A DNA stretch of 64,000 nt from JAVBME01 sp031552765 (lineage in GTDB: Bacteria > Bacillota > Negativicutes > Acidaminococcales > JAISLQ01), in assembly GCA_031552765.1 (NCBI GenBank), contig JAVBME010000025.1, positions 29,715 to 93,714 on the forward strand, read 5' to 3'. The notes below the pieces were generated by a model that saw nothing but the letters and a program-made list of their open reading frames with translations, ran no database searches and was not told the DNA's origin. A program made the position numbers and the translations under genes. This document shows, one piece after another, positions 8,592 through 17,354 of this stretch. How positions within the stretch are numbered: position 1 is the first letter of the stretch; each line of letters begins with the position of its first letter.

Positions 8592-9998
8592 TTATTGTGA
8601 CCTGGTAAATACGCCTAGACCGACGCTTATCCTTCTCTCCTGCCCGTCGGAAGGTCCGTTCATTATTTCCCCGCCGATCACCATTTCACTGGAACCGCCG
8701 CCATCGAGGTTCATCGCGTCAACCGCACCGGCAGCTATCATCTTTTCCGCCAGTTCCCCTAGTGTCAAGCCCCTGCTGGCGCTGCTGCGTCCATCGGCCA
8801 CCAGCAACAGCACTTTGCCGTCTTTCGTGATACCGACCGCAGTACGCGGCGCCCGTCCCTGTGTTATATCAGGGGGAAAATTCTCCGTTTGTCCCGCCAG
8901 GGTCACCTTGCCGGCAGTCACCAGGCGCGGGCCGGCGCCCAGGACCATTTTTGCGCGGTCGCCTTTTTCGCCTAAAGTTTGTTTAAAAGTTACTTTTTCA
9001 CCTATTGTCAAAGTTTTGAGAAAGTCGACCGCTTTACCGTGCCCGGAAAGAACAAAGCCGGCTTCTGGCAGCGGGCTGTTGCCCTTAGGGTTTATATTTA
9101 CCACACAGCCTTTGCCGTCGATACTTACTTCATAACCATAGCTGTTGGTACCGGTGGCTGCGGCATATTCTTTATTATATACTATCAGTTCGTCGTTCAA
9201 GCGCTCGCGGTTGACGCCGCCAACCGTAAACCGGCTGCCGCCTGCGGACAGTTCGCCGCTATAGCTGACCGGCGTTATCTCCATCTTGCCGTCCGGATAG
9301 ACTAGAAAAGCCGTCCTGCTCATTTTTTCACTGCTCACTATATTGCCGTTCAGTTTGAGATTGCCGATCACCCAGCCGTCCGTACCGAAATAGGATGCGT
9401 TTACCCCTGCGGCAGCCTTGCTCCGGGCTACGATATCTTTGAGCTTTTCACGCCCCACTACCTGTCCGGAAGCCATGGCCGGCCTTACTTCCCATTTTGC
9501 CGGGTCCACTTCCATTGTGTATATTTTTAAAGGCGCGCCATTTACCAACTCTTTAGACAAAACATACGTCAAGCCGGGCGCTACCAGCGTCTCTTCCTGA
9601 CGCTGGTAATTTTTCATTACATCGACGACCAAACGCCAAGGGCCTTGCAGCAAGAAAGCTTTGTATTCGGTTTCTGTATTGAGCATTATATCGAGCAACA
9701 GTTTGTTCTTGTCTACAGTAAACAGTTTGGCCTGCCGAAAGACAGGGTCTGAGAGTATTATATCCTTTATATCTTTAGCGGTAGTAGCCACACCCAGGTC
9801 TACTACTACTCTTTTGCCAAATCCGGAAGATGCCTTAAAGTCGGGGGCGCCGCTGAGATCTACAACTATCCTCACTTTATCCGCCGAACTGCTGTAGCGT
9901 ATTTTCTCCGCAGTCAGTTCGGCCGCATGTGCGCCCACAGGAAAAAATGATAGTAAGAACAGCACTATTATTAATTTATTCAAACAACGCAAAAACAT
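8592..9998 (-). CDS. AMIN-domain plus phosphodiester glycosidase (NAGPA) family protein
   Basis: 468 residues; ATG at 9998 with GGAGG upstream. A signal peptide covers about residues 1-25 (ends 'VGAHA'). An AMIN domain follows (about 27-130: 'DKVRIVVDLSG', 'WRLVVDVMKNY'). AMIN domains bind cell wall or envelope. The C-terminal half (about 150-466) is a NAGPA/DUF2233 domain with 'AGVNASYFGTDGWVIGN', 'GRAPRTAVGITKDGKVLLLVADGR' and 'MNLDGGGSSEMVIGG'. The human member removes GlcNAc from a phosphodiester; bacterial members probably act on wall or surface polysaccharides. The substrate here is unknown. It follows flgJ after a hairpin. Confidence 0.88.
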   Translation of the reverse strand: MFLRCLNKLIIVLFLLSFFPVGAHAAELTAEKIRYSSSADKVRIVVDLSGAPDFKASSGFGKRVVVDLGVATTAKDIKDIILSDPVFRQAKLFTVDKNKLLLDIMLNTETEYKAFLLQGPWRLVVDVMKNYQRQEETLVAPGLTYVLSKELVNGAPLKIYTMEVDPAKWEVRPAMASGQVVGREKLKDIVARSKAAAGVNASYFGTDGWVIGNLKLNGNIVSSEKMSRTAFLVYPDGKMEITPVSYSGELSAGGSRFTVGGVNRERLNDELIVYNKEYAAATGTNSYGYEVSIDGKGCVVNINPKGNSPLPEAGFVLSGHGKAVDFLKTLTIGEKVTFKQTLGEKGDRAKMVLGAGPRLVTAGKVTLAGQTENFPPDITQGRAPRTAVGITKDGKVLLLVADGRSSASRGLTLGELAEKMIAAGAVDAMNLDGGGSSEMVIGGEIMNGPSDGQERRISVGLGVFTRSQ

Positions 9999-10031
9999 TT
10001 TCTTTCCTCCAAAGAGTTGACTATAAAATGC

Positions 10032-10061
10032 CAGACACAGCTGGTTTCCCGGCTGTGTCTG
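10032..10061 (-). terminator. Terminator-like hairpin after flgJ
   Basis: CAGACACAGC pairs with GCTGTGTCTG (10 bp) between flgJ and the AMIN gene. The T-rich stretch is clearer on the plus strand than on the minus, so strength is uncertain. Confidence 0.5.
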
Positions 10062-10088
10062 AAAATTTTTGAATTTCGCTAGAGGGGA

Positions 10089-10562
10089 CTATTGCTTCTT
10101 TGTTCCTACCCCTGTCCCCGCTTTGATGCTGTATTCCGGTATGTGTTTTACACCGGGATTGGTCAGCTGATTGTACAAAAGATTGCCCAATCCTATACCG
10201 CCGGCTTGTGACATGGTGCGAGTAAGTTCCACGTCCATCATGGATTGCATGATCTTCTCACCGCTGCTTTTGGGAAACAGCGTCCGTTCAGGTACGGTAT
10301 CGCGCATTTTCGAGAGCATCAGGTTGAGAAACAACGCTTCCATTTCCTGGCAGGCTTTCCTAAGTTTCTTATCTTCCTCAGGGCTTCTCACCGCTTTGGC
10401 ATTGTTGGCTGCGGCTTTATCCTGCACAGCCTTGAGTTTTTGCGAAAAACTCTCCAGGTCGCTTTTATCGCGCGCAGCTTGCCCGCGCACGATATTGGCC
10501 TCGCTGGTAGCCGAATTCATGACATTCATACCGCCAAATTTGTTTGTTATTATACTGCTCAT
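10089..10562 (-). CDS. flgJ: FlgJ-like rod-binding protein, single domain
   Basis: 157 residues; ATG at 10562 preceded by AAGGGGACGG. The conserved rod-binding region is at about 65-135 ('KACQEMEALFLNLMLSKMRDTVP', 'MMDVELTRTMSQAGGIGLGNLLYNQL'). The C-terminal muramidase domain of enteric FlgJ is absent, as in many other bacteria. FlgJ caps the growing flagellar rod in the periplasm. It is the last gene of the flgF-G-A-H-I-J cluster, 14 bases after flgI. Confidence 0.9.
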   Translation of the reverse strand: MSSIITNKFGGMNVMNSATSEANIVRGQAARDKSDLESFSQKLKAVQDKAAANNAKAVRSPEEDKKLRKACQEMEALFLNLMLSKMRDTVPERTLFPKSSGEKIMQSMMDVELTRTMSQAGGIGLGNLLYNQLTNPGVKHIPEYSIKAGTGVGTKKQ

Positions 10563-10576
10563 ATCGCGCCGTCCCC

Positions 10577-11671
10577 TTATATTACTTCCAGCGTAGCATG
10601 AAGCGCGCCCGCTGCCTGCATCGCTTGCAGTATGGCCATGATGTCGCGCGGCGTAGCTCCTGCCGAATTTAGTGCGGTAACTACATCGCCTACATTGGCC
10701 GAGGCCGGGAGAACAATGAGATTGGCTTTTTCTTCCTTGACTTTTACATCAGTGTTGGGCGTAACTACAGGACGCCCGTAAGTAAACGGGTTGGGCTGTA
10801 CGACATCCGTGCTCTTGGTTATTGTGACTGTCAAACCGCCTTGGGAAACAGCCACTTCGCTGATACCGACATTGCCGCCCATGACCACCGTGCCGGTGCG
10901 TTCGTTGAGGATTATTTTAGCCGCCTGGTCGGGGTCTATACTCAAATCTTCCAGTCCGGCAATAAAGTTCACGATATCGTAACTGCCTTCCGGCACCTGC
11001 ACGCTTACGGTCCCGGCGTCACTTGCCGTAGCGATACGGCCCCAGCTGGAGTTGATCCTGTTGGCTATGCGGTTGGCAGTAGTAAAATCCGGTTTGTAAA
11101 GGGAAAACCGTACATAGCCCCCTTCGGCCACATTAGTGGTAGTCCCGCGTTCGACGATCGCACCGTTCGGGATAAGACCGGCGTTCAGATGGTTTTTCAC
11201 CGTGCCGGAGCCGCCGCTGCCGGCGGCGTAACCGCCAAGAGAGATCGGCCCCTGCGCTACCGCGTATACTTCACCGTTAGCAGCCCTGAGCGGCGTTTGC
11301 ATGAGCACTCCGCCCTGGAGGCTCTTGGCGTCGCCGTTTGAAGCTACATTGATATCTATATTGTCGCCCGGTTTAGCAAAAGCGGGCAATTTCGCAGTGA
11401 TAATAACTGTAGCCACATTTTTCGGCTTTATGTTTTTTTCGTCAACTGTAATACCGAAATTTTTCATCATATTGACTATAGCTTTTATGGTCATATCGCT
11501 TTTTGTCGAGTCGCCTGTACCGTTAAGACCTACGATAAGGCCCTGCCCAAACAATTGGTTGTCACGCACTCCCTGTACTTTTGCCACATCTTTGATCCTG
11601 GCCGCTTCGGCCATAGGATTAAAGGAAAAAAGGGCAACCAGAGCCGCTATAAAATAAGCGCTTATACGCAC
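10577..11671 (-). CDS. flgI: Flagellar P-ring protein FlgI
   Basis: 364 residues, family length. It begins with a GTG at 11671 after AAAGGAGGG. A signal peptide spans about 1-23 ('NPMAEA'). Typical motifs are 'RIKDVAKVQGVRDNQLFGQGLIVGLNGTGDS', shown here from about residue 24, and 'GGVLMQTPLRAANGEVYAVAQGP'. FlgI forms the ring around the rod in the peptidoglycan layer. It occurs with FlgH in organisms that have an outer membrane, and normally not in monoderm Firmicutes. Confidence 0.96.
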   Translation of the reverse strand: MRISAYFIAALVALFSFNPMAEAARIKDVAKVQGVRDNQLFGQGLIVGLNGTGDSTKSDMTIKAIVNMMKNFGITVDEKNIKPKNVATVIITAKLPAFAKPGDNIDINVASNGDAKSLQGGVLMQTPLRAANGEVYAVAQGPISLGGYAAGSGGSGTVKNHLNAGLIPNGAIVERGTTTNVAEGGYVRFSLYKPDFTTANRIANRINSSWGRIATASDAGTVSVQVPEGSYDIVNFIAGLEDLSIDPDQAAKIILNERTGTVVMGGNVGISEVAVSQGGLTVTITKSTDVVQPNPFTYGRPVVTPNTDVKVKEEKANLIVLPASANVGDVVTALNSAGATPRDIMAILQAMQAAGALHATLEVI

Positions 11672-11684
11672 TTTTATCCCTCCT

Positions 11685-12272
11685 TTACAGCAGGAAATTG
11701 AGAACCTGTGTGATTATGCCCTGGCGCTGCTTGCGCATGATAGGGCCTTTGCCGTCGATAGTGATTTTTGCGTTTGCCACATATGTAGAAAGAATGGTGT
11801 TGCCATTGCTTATATCTTCCGGGCGCACTTCGCCGGTCACAGTAATGGTCTGCAAGTCTTTATTCTGCTTGATCGATTGCGTTCCGGACAGCAAAAGATT
11901 GCCATTAGGCTGTACGCCTACTACCTGCACGGTTATACTGGCATTTACCTTGTTACTGTTGTTTATGTTGCCCTGCGCACTAAAGCTGTCGCTCCCAGAA
12001 ACGCTGTGGGCTGTGATCCAATCAAGAAAAGAGCCTGTCCCCGCGCTGAGGTTCATACCGGCGGTCTTGGAGTTATTGGCCGCGCCGGTACGCGAAGCTG
12101 TAGACACCTCAGATATGACGATAGTCAAAAGATCACCGACATTACGGGCTTTGACATCCTGATAAATATTGGCCATGCGGGAATTATCCTGCCAAAGCGA
12201 TTCCGCCTGCCCTATGGCCGGTTGCGCCGCAAAAGCTAAGACGGCCAGACAAACAACCATCAATCGTTTCAT
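11685..12272 (-). CDS. flgH: Flagellar L-ring protein FlgH
   Basis: 195 residues from the ATG at 12272 (GGCGGTGAG upstream; a GTG at 12281 is also in frame). A signal peptide is followed by the family core 'ESLWQDNSRMANIYQDVKARNVGDLLTIVI' (split here by position about 25-54) and 'VQVVGVQPNGNLLLSGTQ'. The product makes the outer-membrane ring. Enteric FlgH is a lipoprotein; here the only early Cys is at residue 8 inside the hydrophobic core, without a lipobox, so it seems to be cut by ordinary signal peptidase after GQA. Confidence 0.94.
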   Translation of the reverse strand: MKRLMVVCLAVLAFAAQPAIGQAESLWQDNSRMANIYQDVKARNVGDLLTIVISEVSTASRTGAANNSKTAGMNLSAGTGSFLDWITAHSVSGSDSFSAQGNINNSNKVNASITVQVVGVQPNGNLLLSGTQSIKQNKDLQTITVTGEVRPEDISNGNTILSTYVANAKITIDGKGPIMRKQRQGIITQVLNFLL

Positions 12273-12294
12273 AAAACTCACCGCCTAGTTTGAC

Positions 12295-12999
12295 TTAATT
12301 GTAAATAACGACCGTGTCACGGTCTTGTATTTTAGCCAGGAGGCTTTTCCCTGAACTAAGGTTGCGCACCCGTATCACATCGCCGACCGCGCCGCCCTGA
12401 ACGGCCTGACCGGCCACTTTTACTGTCACATTGCCTGCGATACTGACAATAGTCACATTGTCGCCCGCTTTTATGGCCTCAGGTTTTGTAAGGCTCGAAC
12501 GGGTGATGACACTGCCGACAGTCAGCGGACGTCTTAGCTGAAGGCCTACCGCATCGGCGCTTTGGAAAATAACGTCGCCCACACGGGTCACTTCGCGCCG
12601 GTCATAGACCATATCCGCCTCTTCCAAAGTCGTTTGCGAAGGCAGGTCGCGCGCCGCCACCAATACTTCCATAAATTTGCGTACCCGCCAAATGGTTATG
12701 ATGTTCATCTGGCGCATGCCGTCAACGTTTACCGCTACTTTCACCTGTATCGGCTGGCCATAGCGGAGCTGACCCATAAGTTCCGCCGACATATCAAGGA
12801 TACCGTTTGGCAAGGTGATATTTGGCGGCAGGCGTGTAAGGCATTCTAGCTGGTAATCTGATCCGTCGCTTCTATCGAGCATTTTTTGGATGGTATCTTC
12901 CGCCAAAAGAATGACCGACTGGCCGGGCACAGCCTGCTGAGCCTCGGCTGTCACCGGCAGAAAGAGCAGTAGGGCGACCAACAGCAGTTTTTTAATCAT
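12295..12999 (-). CDS. flgA: Flagellar P-ring assembly chaperone FlgA
   Basis: 234 residues; ATG at 12999 overlaps the flgG stop by one base (TGATG). A signal peptide covers residues about 1-20 (ends 'AEA'). The C-terminal SAF-type domain has 'VLVAARDLPSQTTLEEADMV' and 'GLQLRRPLTVGSVI'. FlgA is the periplasmic chaperone that helps FlgI polymerise around the rod. Translational coupling with flgG and position before flgH/flgI match this job. Confidence 0.93.
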   Translation of the reverse strand: MIKKLLLVALLLFLPVTAEAQQAVPGQSVILLAEDTIQKMLDRSDGSDYQLECLTRLPPNITLPNGILDMSAELMGQLRYGQPIQVKVAVNVDGMRQMNIITIWRVRKFMEVLVAARDLPSQTTLEEADMVYDRREVTRVGDVIFQSADAVGLQLRRPLTVGSVITRSSLTKPEAIKAGDNVTIVSIAGNVTVKVAGQAVQGGAVGDVIRVRNLSSGKSLLAKIQDRDTVVIYN

Positions 13000-13790
13000 C
13001 AGCGTTTAAGAGCTACAGCAGTCTGTAGCATTTCATCACTGGTGGTAACAGCTTTGCCGTTTATCTCATACGCCCTTTGGCAGACGATCATATTTACCAT
13101 CTCCTCGACTAGTTGGACATTGGACATTTCAAGATACCTTTGGACAATAGTTCCCGCACCGTCCGTGCCGGGGTTGCTGACCATCGGTTCGCCGGAGGCG
13201 GCGCTTTGCTGGTATAGGTTTTGCCCGATAGCGACAAGGCCGGCCGGGTTGATGAAGCGGGCTATTTCCAGTTGCCCGATCTCATCGGGGTCGGTTTGGC
13301 CGGGAATGGTCACAGATACCCGCCCGTCCGAAGAAATAGTGATAGACGTGGCGTCATCCGGTATAGTGATGACCGGCTCCAAGGTATAGCCGTCAGATGT
13401 CACTATGCGGCCAGTCTCGTCTGTTTTGAAAGAACCGTCCCGCGTATAGGCCAGCGTGCCGTCCGGCATGTTGATCTGGAAAAAGCCCTCGTTTTGGATC
13501 ATCATATCAAGGGCGTTTCCAGTCTCCTGAGCGGCGCCCTGTAAATAAATACGCTGGGTAGCGGCAATCTTGACGCCATGACCAAGGTCGACGCCTGTCG
13601 GCACCTGGTTGTTATCGTCGCCAGTGCTAGTACCGGCCGCACGGACATTTTGATAGAGCAAATCCTGGAAATCCACACGGTATTTTTTAAAACCGGTGGT
13701 GTTTACGTTGGCGATGTTATTGGAAATAACATCCATATTGCTTTGCTGCCCTTTCATACCTGTAGCGGCAGTCCAAAGAGATCTCATCAT
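12999..13790 (-). CDS. flgG: Distal rod protein FlgG (FlhP)
   Basis: 263 residues, the usual FlgG size, from an ATG at 13790; an upstream start at 13814 only adds a basic tail. The N-terminus 'MMRSLWTAATGMKGQQSNMD' with 'ISNNIANVNTTGFKK' is diagnostic. The C-terminus 'NVQLVEEMVNMIVCQRAYE' is the conserved rod/hook helix. It polymerises into the distal rod. flgF precedes it with an 85-base gap. In Bacillus the equivalent pair is mbl-flhO-flhP, and the same neighbours occur here. Confidence 0.96.
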   Translation of the reverse strand: MMRSLWTAATGMKGQQSNMDVISNNIANVNTTGFKKYRVDFQDLLYQNVRAAGTSTGDDNNQVPTGVDLGHGVKIAATQRIYLQGAAQETGNALDMMIQNEGFFQINMPDGTLAYTRDGSFKTDETGRIVTSDGYTLEPVITIPDDATSITISSDGRVSVTIPGQTDPDEIGQLEIARFINPAGLVAIGQNLYQQSAASGEPMVSNPGTDGAGTIVQRYLEMSNVQLVEEMVNMIVCQRAYEINGKAVTTSDEMLQTAVALKR

Positions 13791-13875
13791 GGTCTTGTTT
13801 CGCCTCTTTCGCACATTTTTACACTGCTTCTGTCAGTCCGCAGCGCGAGGCCCCCTCAAAAGGTCCGGCCCCGTA

Positions 13876-14628
13876 TTATACCCTTGACACTTCATTTACT
13901 GCTTTATCATTGAGCTGGTCGTGCGTCTGCACTGCTTTGGCGTTTATCTCATAGGCGCGGTAGCTGCCGATAAGATTGACCATTTCTTCAATAATGTTTA
14001 CATTGGAGGCTTCCAAAACGCCGCTGTTGATTTTGCCGGTAAAAGGCACTACCCTGGCGTTATCCTCCAAACGAAAGAAAATCCCCGCTTCTTTTCTCAT
14101 GGAACGCGAATTTTCCACATCGATGAGATCTAATTGCCCTATTTCCTGATCGCCGTTATACACTCGCCCATTCTGGCTGATGGTGACAGGCTGGTTGTCA
14201 AAGACCGTGATGCTTTGCCCGCCGGAGCCCAATACCGGGTAACCATCCACCGTTACCAGTTGTCCTGTGTCATTGAGCGTAAAAGAACCATTGCGGGTAT
14301 AACGGATGCCTGCCGGAGTCTCGACAGTAAAATAGCCCTTCCCGCTGATGGCAAGATTAAGAGGATTGCCTGTATCGATGATGTTGCCGCCACTATGGAC
14401 AACGTAGTTTTCCAGCGGATAAGCGCCAGTACCGAGGTTCCCTACTTTAGGATGCGGGTATTCGCCGTCTCGTATACGTTCTATCAATATATTGCGAAAA
14501 TCGGTGCTGACATTTATGTCCTTCTTGTAACCGGCCGTATTGCAGTTTGCCAGGTTATTGGCTATAGTGTCGGTGCGTACGGTTTCGGTTATCATGCCGC
14601 TGGCGGCAGTATAAATTCCTCTGTTCAT
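13876..14628 (-). CDS. flgF: Flagellar rod protein FlgF (FlhO-like)
   Basis: 250 residues; ATG at 14628 after AAAGGAGG. N-terminal 'MNRGIYTAASGMITETVRTD' and 'IANNLANCNTAGYKKD' place it in the FlgF/FlgG family, and 'NVNIIEEMVNLIGSYRAYE' is the C-terminal helix. FlgF is a proximal rod component. It is the first of the six-gene rod and ring cluster and lies 106 bases downstream of mbl. FlgF and FlgG are paralogues; gene order and size favour FlgF here. Confidence 0.9.
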   Translation of the reverse strand: MNRGIYTAASGMITETVRTDTIANNLANCNTAGYKKDINVSTDFRNILIERIRDGEYPHPKVGNLGTGAYPLENYVVHSGGNIIDTGNPLNLAISGKGYFTVETPAGIRYTRNGSFTLNDTGQLVTVDGYPVLGSGGQSITVFDNQPVTISQNGRVYNGDQEIGQLDLIDVENSRSMRKEAGIFFRLEDNARVVPFTGKINSGVLEASNVNIIEEMVNLIGSYRAYEINAKAVQTHDQLNDKAVNEVSRV

Positions 14629-14734
14629 TTTTTACCTCCTTTCTCAAAAAATCCTGTATGTAAAATTTATAAAACCCTATTAATGTATCGAAAGCTGGAA
14701 ATAAAAACTAAAGCAGCCGCTTTTTAAACAAGTC

Positions 14735-15763
14735 CTATTTGCTCAGCCCGGCCTTTTGCATTGTAGTCAGGCTGTCCTGCAATTTTTCTAAAGATTCAAG
14801 GGCCTTGCCTGTCCCTATGGCCACGCAGGAAAGCGGATCTTCGGCCAGATAAACAGGGATACCGGTCTTATCTATAAGCAGCCTATCAAGGCCGTCCAAG
14901 AGAGCGCCGCCGCCGGTAAGGATGATGCCCCGGTCGACAATATCGGCCGCCAGTTCAGGCGGCGTACGCTCAAGGACGCCTTTTACGCAGTCCACTACTA
15001 AAGATATAGCTTCTTTCAACGCCTCACGCGTTTCCTCAGAAGTTATGCGCAAAGTCTTCGGCAGGCCTGACACCAGATCGCGTCCGCGTATCTCCATACT
15101 GTCGGAACGTCCCTTCTCATGCACGGTCGCAATATTTAGCTTGATTTCTTCAGCCGAACGCTCGCCGATCAAGACATTGTACTCTTTTTTTACGTGCCGG
15201 ATGAGCGCTTCATCAAACTTATCGCCGCCGACCCGCAAAGAATCACTGACAACTATACCGCCAAGGCTGAGTACCGCTATATCGAGCGTCCCGCCACCGA
15301 TATCTACTACCATGGAACCGCAGGGTTCCGCTATATTAAGACCGGCGCCGAGAGCCGCCGCTAAAGGTTCTTCCAGAAGGTAGGTCTTCGATGCCCCTGC
15401 CTGGAGTGCCGCCTCGAGGACCGCCCGTTTTTCCACGCTGGTCACGCCGGAAGGGATGCAAATCATGATACGTGGTTTAAAGAACAAGCTTTTTCCCGCT
15501 ACCTTTTGAATAAAATGCCTGAGCATGTTCTCTGTTTTGTCATAGTCGGCGATAACGCCGTCACGCAAAGGCCGCATAGCCACAATATTGCCCGGAGTAC
15601 GGCCCAGCATGCGTTTTGCTTCCGAACCTATGGCAAGTATCTTATTTGTATCGCGATCTATCGCCACTACCGACGGTTCGCGTAAAACAATCCCACGCCC
15701 TTTTATATAAACAAGTATATTCGCAGTTCCCAGATCAACGCCGATGTCAAGCGTACCAAACAT
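14735..15763 (-). CDS. mbl: MreB/Mbl-type actin homologue
   Basis: 342 residues with the actin-fold phosphate motifs 'GVDLGTANILVY', 'MVVDIGGGTLDIAVLSLGG' and 'RGIILTGGGALLDGLD'. MreB-family filaments lie under the inner membrane and guide peptidoglycan synthesis for rod or curved shape. The neighbours (murA upstream, flgF/flgG downstream) match the mbl locus of Bacillus, so I use mbl; MreB proper cannot be excluded. It is transcribed from a promoter at 15835-15863. Confidence 0.93.
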   Translation of the reverse strand: MFGTLDIGVDLGTANILVYIKGRGIVLREPSVVAIDRDTNKILAIGSEAKRMLGRTPGNIVAMRPLRDGVIADYDKTENMLRHFIQKVAGKSLFFKPRIMICIPSGVTSVEKRAVLEAALQAGASKTYLLEEPLAAALGAGLNIAEPCGSMVVDIGGGTLDIAVLSLGGIVVSDSLRVGGDKFDEALIRHVKKEYNVLIGERSAEEIKLNIATVHEKGRSDSMEIRGRDLVSGLPKTLRITSEETREALKEAISLVVDCVKGVLERTPPELAADIVDRGIILTGGGALLDGLDRLLIDKTGIPVYLAEDPLSCVAIGTGKALESLEKLQDSLTTMQKAGLSK

Positions 15764-15834
15764 TTAATAGCCTCTTTCTCCGAACATTGTTAAGCATTAT
15801 TGTATTATTGCCAAATGAAGACAATTAGGGCATT

Positions 15835-15863
15835 ATCATACCATATAGTATATTTTATCGCAA
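15835..15863 (-). promoter_or_regulatory. Promoter of mbl
   Basis: TTGCGA, 17 bases, TATGAT on the minus strand, about 70 bases before the mbl start. Just upstream AAAACAGTT and AACTGTTTT form a hairpin. Confidence 0.6.
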
Positions 15864-15913
15864 AAACAGTTTTTTTCCAACTGTTTTCTGTAAATTATAA
15901 TAGTGTATTTTAT

Positions 15914-15968
15914 CTAAAATTAAGCTAGACAAGTTAACGAGCCTGGCCGGCTCTATAACTTGTCTAGC
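15914..15968 (-). terminator. Terminator of murA
   Basis: GCTAGACAAGTTA pairs with TAACTTGTCTAGC (13 bp) around an inner GAGCC/GGCTC stem, then TTAATTTTAG on the minus strand. It begins 14 bases after the murA stop codon. Confidence 0.75.
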
Positions 15969-15981
15969 AAAAAACGCATCT

Positions 15982-17241
15982 TTATTCCTCTACTCTTTTT
16001 ATATCCGCACCTACGCTGGTAAGTTTTTCCACCAGCTTTTCATAGCCGCGGTCGATATGGTGCACGCAGCCGATCTCAGTTGTGCCTTCAGCTACCAGCC
16101 CGGCTAAAACCATAGCGGCGCCGGCCCGAAGATCGGTAGCCTTTACTTTACAGCCAGTAAGTTTTTTTACCCCCTCAACCACGGCGCTGCGGCCTTCTAT
16201 TTTTATATTGGCGCCCATACGTTTTAGCTCAGTGGCGTGCATAAACCTGTTTTCAAACACTGTTTCGGTCACTATGCTGGTGCCGGAAGCTATTGTCGTC
16301 ATAGCCATAACCTGGGCCTGCATATCGGTAGGAAACCCTGGATAAGGCAGTGTTTTTATGTCTATCGCTTTTATCTTGCCGTCAGAAACCACCCTGACGC
16401 CATTGATATCTTCTTCTATAGATATGCCCGCTTCTTTGAGTTTAGCCACCAGCGGATTCAAATGCTCGACCAGCACGTTGTCTATCCTGAGGTCGCCGCC
16501 GGCCATAGCGGCTGCCACCATGAAAGTACCCGCCTCTATGCGGTCTGGTATAACGGTATGGTTAACACCCTTTAGTTCCTTTACGCCGTCGATGCGTATC
16601 TGATTGGTGCCGGCGCCCCGGACGCGCGCGCCCATAACATTCAGGTAATTGGCCAGGTCCACTATTTCCGGCTCCTGAGCTGGGTTTTCCAGCAAAGTCC
16701 GGCCTTCGGCCATGGAGGCCGCCATCATGATGTTCTCTGTCGCCCCGACGCTGGGAAAATCAAGGTATATGCGTTCTCCCTTTAGCCCCTTTGGCGCCGA
16801 CGCTTCTATATAGCCGTGCCCCATTTCTATCTTGGCGCCCAAGGCCTCAAAACCTTTAAGATGTATGTCGATAGGACGCGTCCCTATCGCGCAGCCCCCT
16901 GGCTGGGAGATGCGCGCATTGCCCTTGCGCGCCAAAAGCGGCCCCATGACCAAAAAAGATGCCCGCATCTTTCTCACTAGGTCATACGGCGCTTCGCAGG
17001 AATCTATTTTCGTGCTGTTGATACAAAGCGTGCCGTTTGGCGTTTTTTCCACAACTACGCCCAAACAGGACAATACCTCACAGATAGTATTGACATCTTC
17101 AAGCGCAGGCACTTCTTCCAATTTTCCCGGTGTAGACGACAATATTGAGGCAGCTATTATAGGCAGCACGGCATTTTTAGCCGAACTTACCCGGATAGTC
17201 CCGTTTAATTTTTTACCGCCATTGATAATCAACCTGTCCAA
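15982..17241 (-). CDS. murA: UDP-GlcNAc 1-carboxyvinyltransferase MurA
   Basis: 419 residues, family length. The start is the TTG at 17241 after AGGAGGG. MurA adds enolpyruvate to UDP-GlcNAc, the first committed cytoplasmic step of peptidoglycan synthesis. The catalytic-loop Cys is present in 'QPGGCAIGTRPIDIHLKG' near residue 115, so it should be fosfomycin-sensitive in principle. 'LIINGGKKLNGTIRVSSAKNA' (N-terminus, split) holds the UDP-sugar binding Lys/Asn. It follows atpC after a terminator. In Bacillus spoIID lies beside it; no such gene is here. Confidence 0.97.
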   Translation of the reverse strand: MDRLIINGGKKLNGTIRVSSAKNAVLPIIAASILSSTPGKLEEVPALEDVNTICEVLSCLGVVVEKTPNGTLCINSTKIDSCEAPYDLVRKMRASFLVMGPLLARKGNARISQPGGCAIGTRPIDIHLKGFEALGAKIEMGHGYIEASAPKGLKGERIYLDFPSVGATENIMMAASMAEGRTLLENPAQEPEIVDLANYLNVMGARVRGAGTNQIRIDGVKELKGVNHTVIPDRIEAGTFMVAAAMAGGDLRIDNVLVEHLNPLVAKLKEAGISIEEDINGVRVVSDGKIKAIDIKTLPYPGFPTDMQAQVMAMTTIASGTSIVTETVFENRFMHATELKRMGANIKIEGRSAVVEGVKKLTGCKVKATDLRAGAAMVLAGLVAEGTTEIGCVHHIDRGYEKLVEKLTSVGADIKRVEE

Positions 17242-17294
17242 AAATTCTGCCCTCCTGGCAAATTACTCGACTTAATAAAATTCCCTTAACAATT

Positions 17295-17324
17295 AGTTTA
17301 ACATTTTTGTTTTATATTTTACAA
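17295..17324 (-). promoter_or_regulatory. Candidate promoter of murA
   Basis: TTGTAA, 18 bases, TAAACT on the minus strand in an AT-rich gap, about 55 bases before the murA start. Confidence 0.5.
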
Positions 17325-17354
17325 GATGTAGAAAAAATAAAGTATAATAACTAA

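Noticed and set aside
14685..14712. Possible sigma-28 flagellar promoter before flgF (TTTA-16-TTCGATAC)
   Set aside because: The -35 part matches TAAA poorly and the -10 misses several positions of GCCGATAA; chance is likely in AT-rich sequence.
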